Assembly: GCA_037043455.1 (NCBI GenBank)
Contig: JAWPHD010001331.1
Coordinates: forward strand, 248,001 to 312,000
DNA: 64,000 nucleotides
Reading direction: 5' to 3'
From: Cyrtodaria siliqua
Taxonomy: Eukaryota > Mollusca > Bivalvia > Adapedonta > Hiatellidae
In this document: positions 1-10,175 of the stretch, in pieces
How positions within the stretch are numbered: the first letter of the stretch is position 1
Layout of the letters: each line of letters begins with the position of its first letter
Program-made: the position numbers and the translations under genes
Notes under the pieces: model-generated
Database searches by the model: none
What the model was told of the DNA's origin: nothing
The model's input: the letters and a program-made list of their open reading frames with translations, nothing else

Positions 1-2
1 CG

Positions 3-966
3 CTTTTTACTAACGGCAGTTTAGACAATTATACTATATGGACTTGCTATGAAGTTTGTGAAGCACTCATCTTCCTATTAGATAATATTTTCTTCAGGTA
101 TGAAACCACCGTTTGTAGACAAATTGTTGGTATCCCTATGGGTACGAACTGTGCACCACTTGTCGCAGATTTGTTTTTATTTTGCTATAAAAGAGATTTC
201 ATGTTGAGTCTTTCACCAGATACCCAGGCAGATGTTATTGAAGCCTTTAATGACACCTGTCGGTATCTGGATGACATATTGAACATTGACAACCCTTTCT
301 TTCCAACTATGGTTAATAATATTTATCCTAAAGAACTTCAGCTTAACAAAGCTAATATATCTGATAATAAAGTTTCTTTTCTTGATTTAGATCTCTCGAT
401 TGAAAATGGTGAAATAATTAGCAAAATCTATGACAAGAGAGATGATTTTAGTTTTGATATTGTTAATTATCCCCATTTGGATGGGGATGTTCCCCGAGCA
501 ACTTCTTATGGGGTGTATGTATCTCAACTTATTCGTTTTTCAAGAGCTTGTACTCGAGTTGAGGACTTTAATATTCGTAATCATTGTATACCTAAAAAGC
601 TACTCAATCAGGGTTACCGTTACCATAAACTTCGTAAAACCTTTGCAAAATTTTATTATCGTAACCCTGATCTTCTTTCCAAATATAAAAGCAATTTAAA
701 GACTCTTCTGCGACAAGGACTATCACAACCTGACTTTTATGGTAATTTGATTTATAAACTTCGAAAGATTCTTGGTAATGATCACTTTCATTCTATCTTT
801 GTTAAAACTTGTTAAAAAAACGTTTATCAAAAGAGGTTATGACCCTATCATTTTGCAACATACTGCATGCTTGGTGGTGGACTCTTTTACATTTCGCCAC
901 TATGCTTTCCTCCTTAATTGTACGATGACCGGACAGGCTGTGGACCCTATGATGACGCCTATCTAA
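3..966 (+). pseudogene. Reverse transcriptase, Penelope-like pattern, 5' truncated and frameshifted
   Basis: The frame is open from base 3 to the stop at 813-815, upstream of the first ATG at 138, so the protein starts outside the window. Visible RT landmarks are GIPMG at 129-143 (fingers/palm motif) and the catalytic YLDD at 264-275, followed by a FLDL segment, an IYDKRDDF stretch and SYGVYVSQLIRFSRAC. The order FLDL, then a basic IY..., then a conserved (S)QLIRF..AC helix resembles Penelope-like RTs; that assignment is inference. The reading moves to another frame between about 772 and 815 near a run of seven A, where the C-terminal part (RGYDPIILQHTACLVVD) continues to a stop at 964-966. 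The same C-terminal motif is seen in other copies, so the frameshift is a defect of this copy. It is probably inactive. Confidence 0.8.
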
Positions 967-1470
967 AGCCCATTGAGGTGGTGGCGTTTGATGTTTGTCT
1001 ATGATCTTTCTTGTCGTGCCCTTTATTCTCTTGTTGCTCTGGCTTCTGCCAAGTCATTGAGTACCTTCATTGTGGCTTTCTAGGCTATAGTTTTTTTTGT
1101 ATTATATTTACACGAGCATATTTGTGTTTTACTTATATTGCCTATTGATGCTGCCTTGTTGGTTAGAGATTATATCATGGCGGGGATTTCTTTATTTACA
1201 CTGTCCTGTTTTATTGGGATGACAGTAGGGTAAGTGTGAGGTTTGGTGCACCCAAGAACCGGTTTAAACCCCCAGTGGCCTATTTTGCCACTGACCGTTC
1301 CAAGGCGGTAGCCCTATTGTCAACCCTTTTTGTGTTTGTGATGTCGTTTGCATTTATTATTACTTTTGCCTTCTTGTTTGTCTGTTTGCGTGTTTTTTTC
1401 CGTGTTTTGTGGTTGACTGTCCTCCTTGAATGCTACTTTCCCTGTCCGATCTTTTTATATTTCTTTGTTG
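967..1470 (+). repeat. 3' tail of the retroelement family (reference copy)
   Basis: Non-coding block after the RT stop. Recognisable landmarks are TTTACACTGTC near 1197, CACTGACCGTTCCAAG near 1290 and ATTGTCAACCCTTTTT near 1317. These reappear in the same order at 50750-50880 and 53600-53740, and in reverse complement at 38966-39090. The segment from about 1312 to 1465 is almost duplicated in reverse at 7985-8131. Conservation of a non-coding tail between otherwise decayed copies suggests it is the part recognised by the RT. Confidence 0.7.
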
Positions 1471-1858
1471 ATAATTCATTGTTTCTTTAACAGAAATAAA
1501 ACCGAAACACAACTAATGAAATACACGCTTTATGTTTTAATATGCTGGATTCATACTAAATCTGTATTGGGAGGGCAGTTGATACTAAATGGAATACCAC
1601 CATTTTCTCACGCAATTGCATGTCTAACAGTGATTTACAGTTGCCTATAAACATTCTTTCTCGCCCGCCCCACACCCCGCCCCCGCCCCCCCACCATCTC
1701 CACTAAATAAAAATACAATAGGATGGAAAAAGGTTCTTAAGCATGTAAAACGCCATAGAATGTAGTAAGTCGTCTTAGCCGGAAAATACTTATTGTTTGG
1801 GGCGTTTGTTTCAGCTAAAGGTTTTTTGCACATTTCAGAAAAAAATCATCTATTACCT

Positions 1859-1912
1859 AAATAGAATATAATGTTAGTTCCTGATCAAATCCAGTTTATC
1901 AGGTTCGGCTGA
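1859..1912 (-). repeat. Inverted copy of the 3998-4050 repeat arm
   Basis: About 50 bases here are the near-exact reverse complement of 3998-4050; only a few positions differ. It contains the self-complementary pair CCTGAT and ATCAGG around a CCAGTTT centre. With 3998-4050 it forms an inverted repeat enclosing about 2.1 kb. It may be a fragment of the same fold-back family rather than the end of one large transposon. Confidence 0.7.
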
Positions 1913-3744
1913 TGTACTGATGTTGTATATCAGTGAAACAGACATTTTAAAATAAAAACAAAAAATACCTTACTTTTCAAAATCGGTTGAGAAATAAAAA
2001 TATCATGTGGGAAAGCTGCTTTTGATGGGGCATTTTCAATTCAAAATTCTGCTGTATGATAAATTTGAAAGAAAAAGAAAATCTAAGATTTTCGATCCAA
2101 AAATGTTTTTAAATTGTTGGATATTCGTAAATTAAGACACCCTGGAAGTGTTGCAGAAAAATATGAAGGCTAACTGAATTTATTTGAAGTGCCATCTTCG
2201 GGATGGTTAAAATTTTGTGCTGCTGATTTTATGAATATTGAGTTCTGCTCAACCCGGGGCTAGAGGGCGTGAGCGGTAGCTAGCATATTTCACTACCACT
2301 CATGAACAGTCTCAATCAAACCGAGACTGCAATATTTCGTATGTGTCGTGCTCGGCCGTTTCCAAAGGTCCATTATCATACTCTTTTTTTCTTAATTTTC
2401 TGCTGTCCCACCAACAAGAAATTTGCATGGGAAAAGTCCCATCAAAAATCATTTAGGCTGTAAAATATTTATTTCTCATCCAATTTTTAAAACAAAGGTA
2501 TTTTTATTTACCACTAAATATAGCAGTTCTACTGATACATAATCGATGTACGTATTATTTAAATTTGCTCAAGCTACTGCAGAAAAAACATTAGGCTGAA
2601 ACAAGCGCCCCAAACAAAAGTATATGGATTTTACGGATTGTACTATCTAGATATACTCACAGACATATTAATAAATAGATAGGAAACGTCCTATCTTAAC
2701 GACTGAAGTAACCAAGATATCACGTGGCACCTTAACTTTTCCTTCTAATTTCTCTCTCAATTATTCACTGATTTTGATGAGAATACATTCAAAAGATGCA
2801 TAGTGAATAGCAAAATGGGATTGTAATAACCTATGTTTATTTTCAAAATAAAATATTGTATAAAAATATGTTTAAATTTAAAATGTCATCATTTTTCGCT
2901 TTTCTCTTAAAAATCAAGGTTTTGTTGACCTAGTCAAAGTTTCTGTCAAACTCCTTTTTTGCTCTTAATGTAAGAGAAAGCAAAAATTGTCATGGGATTT
3001 GGCATGAATGAAACTTGTATCTATACAACTCTTCATGATATATGTGTTTAAAGTCGGGAAATATTTTGTGAAATTTTCGCAATGTGCCACGTGAAATTTA
3101 AACAATTTTTGTAGTGTCCAATCTATTTGTTATTAGATACCCGTAATTGCAATAAAACGTGTATACATAGCGCACACAAATTGTATGTAATTGGAATTGG
3201 AGAAGTATTCGCTTTGATTGAAAAGTGTGGTGCTGTTTCTCCGTCAAGGTGTTTCAGACACAATTTAATAACGTTGTACATGATCATGAAGTCATGTTTA
3301 AAATAGTGTTACAATTTAGTTGGAATATTCCATCAATTATGTAAACGTATTTTATTGCTATCATACAAATCAATGTAAACACTCTACTCATTCCATTATA
3401 GAAGTATTATAACGAGAAAACGAAGATCATGTACAAGTAGACGCAAGAGGTGAATAAGAAGTGAATAATGCAGCCATCCAAATAGACACGCATGTCCTGG
3501 GAAGGGTTTAAACTAATGTTGGTAGAACTTGTTACCCGACCCATTTGTCATTATAATATTTCTATTGTATATATGTGGATATTATTCTGTCTGTAAAATA
3601 TTGGCAATACAATATGTTTAAATCAGACACGCATTTAAAACAATAATATAAAGAACAAAGTATATAACAGCAATATGGAATGGTTGATAGCTAGGAGATG
3701 CCGAAAGAGTTACTATCTATGAAAAGCAGGTGATAAAAGAGGTT

Positions 3745-3835
3745 GAACACAGTACTACGGTGCAAGAAACCTCACTCTTACTATGTTGTCATCCCAATTA
3801 AAAAAGACAGGGTACACACAGGTCTCCTCCAACAG
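3745..3835 (-). repeat. Fragment of retroelement 3' tail, reversed
   Basis: The bases CAAGAAACCTCACTCTTACT followed by TGTCATCCCAATTAAAA and GACAG match, in reverse complement, the tail region 1190-1250 of copy 1, and more closely the reversed tail at 39030-39090. No RT sequence accompanies it. Confidence 0.6.
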
Positions 3836-3918
3836 ACTGTATCATCAAACACACCAGAATATTCGTTGGTAGTAAGGCACGGAGATACGCTTGTAGATAT
3901 AGAGCATATATACGAGTA

Positions 3919-4031
3919 CCTGATCATATCCAGTTTATCAGGTGAGACTGAGAAAAAAATGAATCCCGAGGCTGTGCCGAGGGCTTTATTGTTTTTCGTG
4001 CCGAACCTGATAAACTGGCTTTGATCAGGAA
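3919..4031. repeat. Fold-back (hairpin) repeat with GC-rich tip
   Basis: Left arm CCTGATCATATCCAGTTTAT and following AGGT pairs with the reverse complement of the right arm ending TTGATCAGG at about 4029; about 22 of 25 terminal positions match. The pairing continues less perfectly through A-rich arms to a GC-rich tip built on CCCGAGGC, TGT, GCCGAGGG. The open frames on both strands here are readings through the hairpin, not genes. Confidence 0.7.
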
Positions 4032-4451
4032 CTAACATTATATTCTATTTATCATGTTGATCGTTTAAAAACTATTATTTACCTTTTTCCATTCTTATCC
4101 GTTCAAAAGTACCCTGACGTCTTCAAAAATACCCGAACGTCATCAAAGAGGTGCAGCTGACGGGATAGGAAAGTAACCATCGAGATAAGATTATATCTCA
4201 GGCACCCTGTTTCGCGGCAGATTTATACAGAAGACATGATAAATTAATATAATAAAAACGTTGAAGCCACCACAACTGTTCTCATTGACTTGGCACACCA
4301 CGTTCTTCTCCAATAATTCCATTTTATCTATTCTTTGGGGGAAATATAATGTTGTGTTACTTTAAAGTTTATTTATCTCTATTAATTAACTATAATCTAA
4401 ACTTTTATATGATTTGTTAATTTCATCATTTACACATGTTTGTCCTTCCAG

Positions 4452-4763
4452 CGTATCATCGATGTTCTGAAAATTGACGTTGAAGGACCAGAATGGCCAT
4501 CTTTAGCTCAAATGAAACACAACGGGACCCTGAAATACGTTCGGCAACTTGTGGTCGAGTTTCACTTTTGGCGTGATCAATCATCTATACCTAAACATGC
4601 TGAGTGGCTGGCCACATTCCGTCACTTGTATGACGCTGGGTTTCGTATATTTAACAAAGAGCGGCAAGTCTATCGTAGAGGAATTGAATTTGTAAAGGAA
4701 TTGAACAAAGAGATTGCATATCAAGTAGAACTTGGTTTTGTAAATACTAAATTTGGGCAATAG
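4452..4763 (+). CDS. Terminal exon of a METTL24-like (FkbM/Methyltransf_22 family) methyltransferase
   Basis: A clean phase-0 exon. It follows a polypyrimidine tract and acceptor TCCTTCCAG ending at 4451, starts with CGT and reads 103 codons to TAG at 4761-4763. The peptide has VLKIDVEGPEW near residues 5-15, the characteristic D-x-E-G-x-E-W motif of FkbM-type SAM-dependent methyltransferases, then KYVRQLVVEFHFW and a C-terminal LYDAGFRIFNKE stretch. METTL24-like animal proteins have this order at their C-terminus. The substrate of this group is not known to me. An AATAAA at 4948-4953 may be the poly-A signal. Upstream exons are not visible in the window, so this is either the last exon of a gene extending left or a displaced exon. 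No stop or frameshift is present, so it looks functional. Confidence 0.75.
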   Translation, partial: RIIDVLKIDVEGPEWPSLAQMKHNGTLKYVRQLVVEFHFWRDQSSIPKHAEWLATFRHLYDAGFRIFNKERQVYRRGIEFVKELNKEIAYQVELGFVNTKFGQ

Positions 4764-5790
4764 GATAGTATGGTGTATTGTTTGATGTATTCGTTTGGTT
4801 GACACTGATCTCAGCAAACAACAAAACCAACAACGACAATTCCATGTAAGAAAGTCATTAACAAAAATACATTTTAGATTCAAAAGCTTTTTATTTTACT
4901 TGTTTTGGGTTCTCTCTTCACAGCGCTCATGTTTGCAGAGATTTTAAAATAAATTGACACAAATACACACATATTCAACTCATCAAGACATGCATGGAGA
5001 TCCCCAACCCAAAAATATCTTTATTTACTTTTTATTATTTTATTAATTTTATTATCCCCAAAGAAAAGGGATATAGTTTTGGCGTTGCCCCATTACAATT
5101 TTCGTGTCCGCTGTATAACTCTCACATGCATGGAGGGATTTTGAAATAAATCGGCACATATACTCAACTCATCAAGCCGACTTTTAGAACCCAACACTTG
5201 AGCTTTTTTGTTCGTCTGTATTTATTTTCTGTCAATGCTTCTACCCAGAATACAATTCATACTTCGTGTGGGGATATCAATTCACCGAATTTCTGGCTGT
5301 GTTTGAGTTAAACGCCATTTATCAACTTTTTTTCGATCATTTTGGTCAGTTATCTTAACCGTGGCTTCTGTTACCAGTACTAACCAACATTCTGCAAGTA
5401 ACTGGACAGTTTTCCACTAGCTTCTCTACTAATATTTGGCGTAATTGTGCCATTAAGGACCACTTAGAACCTAATAAATGAATAGGAGAGAATGGATATT
5501 TCTTTTGGAAGAAGCAGAATACAATTTTCGCCTAATATTCTCATATGCATTGTTATAAGCAAACCTTATCTATATGGAAAGATACACAGATCAAATTAAA
5601 ATGGTTAGGACAACATATCTTCTTTATGTTTATGATGTTTAATAAATCATGACTATTTCGTTTGTTAATAAAGTGGATAAGAAGACTAGTTTAATAATAA
5701 ATGACCGAGATTTGAGACAATGTAACTGGTAAAAGGATATTCCCGATTTCACTTTGAATTATTTCTATTGAGATTGTTAAATCGTAGCAA
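4764..5790. other. 3' flank of the methyltransferase exon; no gene
   Basis: A possible poly-A signal AATAAA lies at 4948-4953. A block of about 60-70 bases (about 4930-4990: TTTAAAATAAATTGACAC through CAACTCATCAAG) recurs at about 5137-5180 with small changes, so this is a short direct duplication, the second copy again carrying AAATAAAT. Otherwise AT-rich sequence without recognisable coding content. Confidence 0.45.
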
Positions 5791-5796
5791 CGTAAT

Positions 5797-5885
5797 ATAT
5801 AATTCGTACGCACGGGATAATAATTCATGTGCACGAAATAATAATTTATACGCACGAACAAATAATTCATACGTACGAATTAGTG
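5797..5885 (+). repeat. Short tandem repeat, AATAATTCATACGCACGAA type
   Basis: Four to five imperfect units of about 19-22 bases, each with AATTCGTACGCACG or a variant, lie directly upstream of the next minisatellite array. Confidence 0.65.
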
Positions 5886-5937
5886 CATCGTGCCCACGAG
5901 GTAATTAGTCATTCGGTGACCTGAACTCCATATGTGG

Positions 5938-6466
5938 TATTGATAACCCCTCCCATTGAATATTGATACGCCATCCCAATTGTGTATTGATACCTCCTCC
6001 CATGGAATATTGATAATAGTACCCCACCTATTGAGTAGTGATACTCCTTTCACATTGAGTATTAATATCACCTCCCGATAGAGGATTGATACCCACTCCT
6101 CACTGAGTATTGATACCCACTCCCGATTGAGTTTTGATACCCCCTCCCGATAGAGCATCCTCCAATATAGTATTGATACACACTCCTCACTGAGTATTGA
6201 TACCCCGTTCCGATTGAGTATTGATATCCCCTCCCGACTGAGTTTTGATACAACCTTCACATTGAGTATTGATATCCCCTCCCGGTTAAATATTAATACC
6301 ACCTCCTCACTGAGTATTGACATCCCATCTCGAATAAGCATTGATACCCCTCCCGATTGAGTGTATTCATATCCCCTCTCGATTGAGTATTGATACCCCT
6401 CCTCACTGAGTACTGATACCCCCTCCCGACCGGGTATTGATACTCCTTCCTCATTGAGTATTCATG
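5938..6466 (+). repeat. Minisatellite, ~24-bp unit around GAGTATTGATACCCCTCCC
   Basis: Over 20 head-to-tail units, each with TATTGATA followed by CC-rich spacer such as CCCCCTCCCGATTGAG. Unit length wobbles around 22-26 bases. Several open frames on the minus strand (repeating SILSEE, YQYSV) are created by the repeat and are not genes. The same family forms a second array at 11226-11975. Confidence 0.9.
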
Positions 6467-7830
6467 TAGCACGCCAGTTACGAATACTCGATAATTCCGA
6501 ATTATCGACACGCCATCTGCGAATTCGTAATTGGAGGGGCCATTTACGATTTAATTTCAAATAACGTTTTTTCAAGATATATGTGTTTAGAATTATAAAA
6601 AGAACAGTATTTAAACAAAATTCAATGTATAGTTATATGTTAAGCTGGAAAAACACAATAAAACTGAGGAAATGTGTAAATTTCGTCGCTGAGTTTTTCG
6701 GGCGTTTTTGCACGATTTCCGTGTTGTTTTACTGCAAGAGGTCGTAGATGTACGTCACAATGTCTTATCATTATTTGCCTTTCATTTCTTAAATAAAATA
6801 TATATAGCGTAGTAATAAAGTCCAGGTTTGAATTATGTACATGCTTTATTACAAAAGTGACCATCAATATTTTGCCTATTAAAATATCAATAGGGATATT
6901 ACCGAGTTGCAAGAGGGTTCGTCTTCATTCAAGTTCATCTACTGTATGTTATGAAAAAGGATGAATGAGTTATGTTTGTTTAAATCAGAGACGTAATACC
7001 ATACATGACCTCTGGTCAAATTAAATTGATTCTTATCAAATGACCTGTTGATTGATTCTGTTTGTAGTTTTTCTTGAGTAACAGATTTAGGATTTAAAAA
7101 TAAAATGACAATTGCATGCTCGTCTCCATCTATGTATTTGTGTTTAACAAAAGTATTGGAACAGGTCAAAGCACCAGTACGCACCAATAAGGTTCATGCC
7201 GTTCAGTCATTGTACATAATGACGGTGTCTGCTTGTAACAGTGCGCTTAATGTTCATATTTACAGTGCTATCACTAGAATACCACGCCTGTATCAGACAC
7301 CTAGCAATACCCTTTACATTATTAAGGCACATATAAAATGTAAAGTTAAATATTTTTTGCACCGATAATGTTACACCAGAGCTGGGAGGATAATTGAGTT
7401 AGTATTTTATCGATTTTATTGAATCAAATGTTTAACAGTATAGATTATTCAGAGCTGCATCAGAGAGGGAAAATGGTCACCAATAATATAAATCAGATGC
7501 ATCAATTTTATTGATCACTGATAAATTAAACTGTTGCACCGGTCTGAAAAAACACCGGTGTATCGACAATATTCCGGTGTTTGGTATTATGTATTTGGTG
7601 CAGCAATATATCTTTTAATACAATCATGTTCCCTGTAAACAAATAGCTGTGTACTGGTATTGTTTTACTGGTGCACTGTTTTTACAGTAGTCAAATTTAT
7701 TACTCCCAGACATAAGTATATGGCAACATTTTTAATTTGATAATGTAAACATATAAAAAAGCAAATTGTGAGTCCCTTACTTATGGAAAGACAAATTAAC
7801 AAAAAACTCAAATAATTGCACCTCTCTTTA
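6467..7830. other. Unassigned DNA; right flank of minisatellite
   Basis: The first about 80 bases (GAATTCGTAATTGGAGGGGCC near 6520) are related in reverse complement to 11172-11205 next to the second array, so they belong to the same repeat-bearing unit. A small hairpin-like CACCGGTGT motif occurs at 7538-7585. No gene is recognised. Confidence 0.45.
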
Positions 7831-7839
7831 AATATTTGA

Positions 7840-7985
7840 ACTAGTTCAAATCATTTATAGTGTTGTACAAATAATTTGTACTACGGTTGAAATAATTTGT
7901 ATTGCGGTTTAAATCACCTGTACCACGGTACAAATCGTCCAAATTTACAAATTATGGTACAGATTAGTTGAACCGCGGTACAAAT
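7840..7985. repeat. TTTGTACCGCGGTTCAAAT-type minisatellite, block 1
   Basis: About six imperfect units of around 24 bases with AAATAATTTGTACTACGGTT or variants. It is separated from block 2 (8745-9245) by a retroelement tail, a SINE and unique DNA. Confidence 0.75.
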
Positions 7986-8131
7986 AAGGATAAAAATATC
8001 GGACAGGGAAAGCAGCATTCAAGGACGACAGCCAACCACAAAACACAAAAACAAACACGCAAACAGACAAACGAAAAGGCAAAAGTAATAAAAAATGCAA
8101 ACGACATCACAAACACAAAAGGGTTGACAAT
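7985..8131 (-). mobile_element. Solo 3' tail of the retroelement family, reversed
   Basis: In reverse complement this block closely follows copy 1 from about 1312 to 1465, including the ATCGGACAGGGAAAG end, CAGCATTCAAGGACGACAG, CAACCACAAAACAC and the final GGGTTGACAAT. No RT coding sequence is attached. It sits directly against the end of the minisatellite at 7840-7985. The apparent 72-residue ORF starting near 7968 is a reading through this tail. Confidence 0.8.
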
Positions 8132-8169
8132 ACAACTCAGCGATCTGCCTTATAAAATGCATTGCATCA

Positions 8170-8405
8170 TACGTCTCTGTGGTTGAATGGTTAACACAAT
8201 TGCGTTGTATACCTTAGTCTCTCATCGCTGCGGGTTCGAAGCCTACTGGGAGATCGACTTGTGAGGAAGTGTTGATTCTTACGGATGGCGGGAGGTGTTC
8301 AGTACTGGTTCTACCCAGGAAAAGTGTGGACTGCCTCCACCACGAAAATCGACCGTCATATATAACCTTACGTGTTGAAAAGGACCTAAAACAAGATACA
8401 AGCAT
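8170..8405 (+). mobile_element. tRNA-derived SINE
   Basis: A tRNA-like head has a polymerase III A-box-like TGGTTGAATGG near 8180 and a good B-box GGTTCGAAGCC at 8233-8243. It is followed by a body that includes TGCCTCCACCACGAAAATCG at 8332-8351 and GACCGTCATA. The same body occurs at about 47045-47160 (reverse strand) and 58855-58960, so it is a shared SINE core. The two short ORFs overlapping it are not genes. Confidence 0.8.
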
Positions 8406-8744
8406 TATCATTTGGTTGGCTGGTCTCAGTCAAATTTGTTTTTTCTTTTTGTTACTGTCAAATATATAAAATGGCTGCCACAGTGATGATCATTATGCAT
8501 AGATTTATATTTGGAAAGATTTAAAAGTAAATCTACAGCTTTTAAAGATATTATTGACACTTTAGCACAGTATCTCTTGGGAAGTGTCAACTCGGTTTTG
8601 TGTTTTTCATTGCTGCCATTTATTCATGATAGCCGCCAAGACCAAAAGTTGGTCAATTTAAAATAAATTTCAAAAGCCTTCTCCAAACTCACTTTAACAG
8701 AGAGAGAGCATCAAGTATTTGATTTTTTATTATTTCTTCACATA

Positions 8745-9245
8745 TCTTGATTTGAATCGTATTTCAAATGATTTGTACCGCAGTCTAATGCATTTATGGA
8801 TATGTTCCATAATTCCACATTTGTACTTCAGTTCCAATTATTTGTACCGCTGTTCAAATGATTTGTACCGCAGCCTAATTCATTGATGGATATGTTCCAT
8901 AATTCCACATTTGTACCTCTGAGTTCCAATTATTTGTACCGCTGTTCAAATGATTTGTACCGCAGTCTAATTCATTGATGGATATGTTCCATAATACCAC
9001 ATTTGTACCTCCGTTCCAATTATTTGTACTGCTGTTCAAATGATTTGTACCGCTGTTTAAAGCATTTGTATCATAGTTTAAATTAGTATAACCATGTTCT
9101 AATTATTTGAACCTCTGTACAAATGAATTAAACTGCAGTCTAAGTTGTCGAACTGCAGTACAACTGATTTTAACTGGGGTACAAATGAGGTTGAATAGAG
9201 AAAAGAGGTTCAAATAGAGGTTGAATAGAGGTCCAAATATCTGAG
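8745..9245 (+). repeat. TTTGTACCGCTGTTCAAATGA minisatellite, block 2, with a ~85-bp higher-order unit
   Basis: The basic ~24-base unit alternates TTTGTACCGC with CAAATGA or CCAATTA. A longer unit of about 85 bases, marked by TTCATTGATGGATATGTTCC and ATAATTCCACATTTGTACC, is repeated three times between about 8770 and 9040. Units decay to the right, ending in GAGGTTCAAATAGAGGTTGAA copies. Confidence 0.8.
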
Positions 9246-9369
9246 CTTCTGTTAATTTGGCGGCTTCTGTTAAATTGGTATTCCATCTCAAAGTGGTGAA
9301 CTTTGTGTACAATATTATTGGAATACTGGTCAGATGGAATGATGGATGTCGAGCAAAATTAACTATAGT

Positions 9370-10175
9370 CCCCAGTAGAAACCAGTTGCACCGATAATAT
9401 TATATTATTACCGTATATAAATAATATTTTATTGCTGCATTATAAAACTAGAAGGGGTCATCCTCTCACCAAGGATCAGTCAAGTTCTATAGTTTATAGA
9501 CAGTGGGTGCAATCATTCAAAAGTTATTCAGAAATGATTGTTCATTGTCTGATATAGTGACCTTGACCGTTGACCTACTGACCCAAACCAGTAGAGGTTA
9601 TCCCCTTACTGAAGACATTCAAGTTATGTTTTAAGACTTTGTGTGAGACCTTTCACAAATTTAACGTAAACAATTTTTCACAAGCTGACCCAAATGACTA
9701 CAAAGGACAATAACTATAATTTGAATGAAGACAAAAGTTATTGTTCTTGCACTTTGTACTTCCCATTATTGCCCTCTAGCCGTATGCAAAGTTATCAATG
9801 CAGTTATGCTCCGGACAAGAATTATAAGTATAAAATAACAAAGGGTATTAACTCTAGTTTGAAGGAAGACAGAGTTAACGTTATTGTGCTCTGTACTTTC
9901 TCTCATTGCCCTCTACCATTGTGTGAAGTTTCAATGCAATACTTCCGGAGTTATGCTCAGGACAAGAATTGTATGTATAAAATATCAAAGGGCAATAACT
10001 CTAGTTTGAATGAAGACACAGTTCTTGCACTCCCTCTCATTGCTCTCTATCATTGTTTGAAGTACAATGCAATCCCATAAGTACTTTTGAAGTTACACTC
10101 CAGACAAGAAAGTGTGACGGACAATGCGGCGGCTAGATGCTCCCCTGAATTTTTTTTCGGGGAGCATAAAAGTGT
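9370..10175 (+). repeat. Dispersed mollusc-type repeat with three ~140-bp tandem units
   Basis: The left part (9440-9670) carries TGACCTTGACCGTTGACCTA, a wording common in mollusc dispersed repeats. It is followed by three units starting at about 9701, 9839 and 9986, each with CAATAACTCTAGTTTGAATG, then CTCATTGCCCTCTA and TTATGCTCCGGACAAGAA. The block ends with the palindrome CTCCCCTGAA...TTCGGGGAG near 10140-10165. The 128-residue ORF at 9694-10080 is a product of the tandem repeat. Confidence 0.75.

Larger units (their letters stand above)
1..1470 (+). mobile_element. Retroelement copy 1: reverse-transcriptase 3' part plus conserved 3' tail
   Basis: This is the best preserved of at least four copies of one retroelement family in the window. 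It enters from the left edge, so its 5' end is missing. Coding sequence runs to about 966, followed by roughly 500 bases of non-coding tail. Parts of that tail recur next to decayed RT copies (50690-50900, 53540-53760, and reversed at 38840-39110) and alone without RT (reversed at 7985-8131, about 12700-12755 and about 3745-3835). A tail that recurs alone fits 5' truncation during reverse transcription. No endonuclease domain is visible after the RT, and no poly-A or obvious target-site duplication marks the right end near 1470. Confidence 0.75.
1471..4451. other. AT-rich non-coding stretch, probably intronic or intergenic
   Basis: No convincing gene is seen. It contains a C-rich patch at 1660-1695, a SINE-like or hairpin-bearing repeat around 2235-2400 (arms GAGCGGTAG and CTACCACTC), a reversed retroelement tail scrap at about 3745-3835 and a fold-back repeat at 3919-4031. 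If the METTL24-like exon at 4452 belongs to a gene whose other exons are outside the window, this stretch is at least partly its intron. Confidence 0.5.

Noticed and set aside
5880..6341. 153-codon minus-strand frame with repeating SILSEE-like peptide
   Set aside because: It follows the 24-bp minisatellite exactly; a repeat unit divisible by three keeps it open.
9694..10080. 128-codon frame with repeated CTLYFPLLPS-like segments
   Set aside because: Produced by the ~140-bp dispersed tandem repeat.
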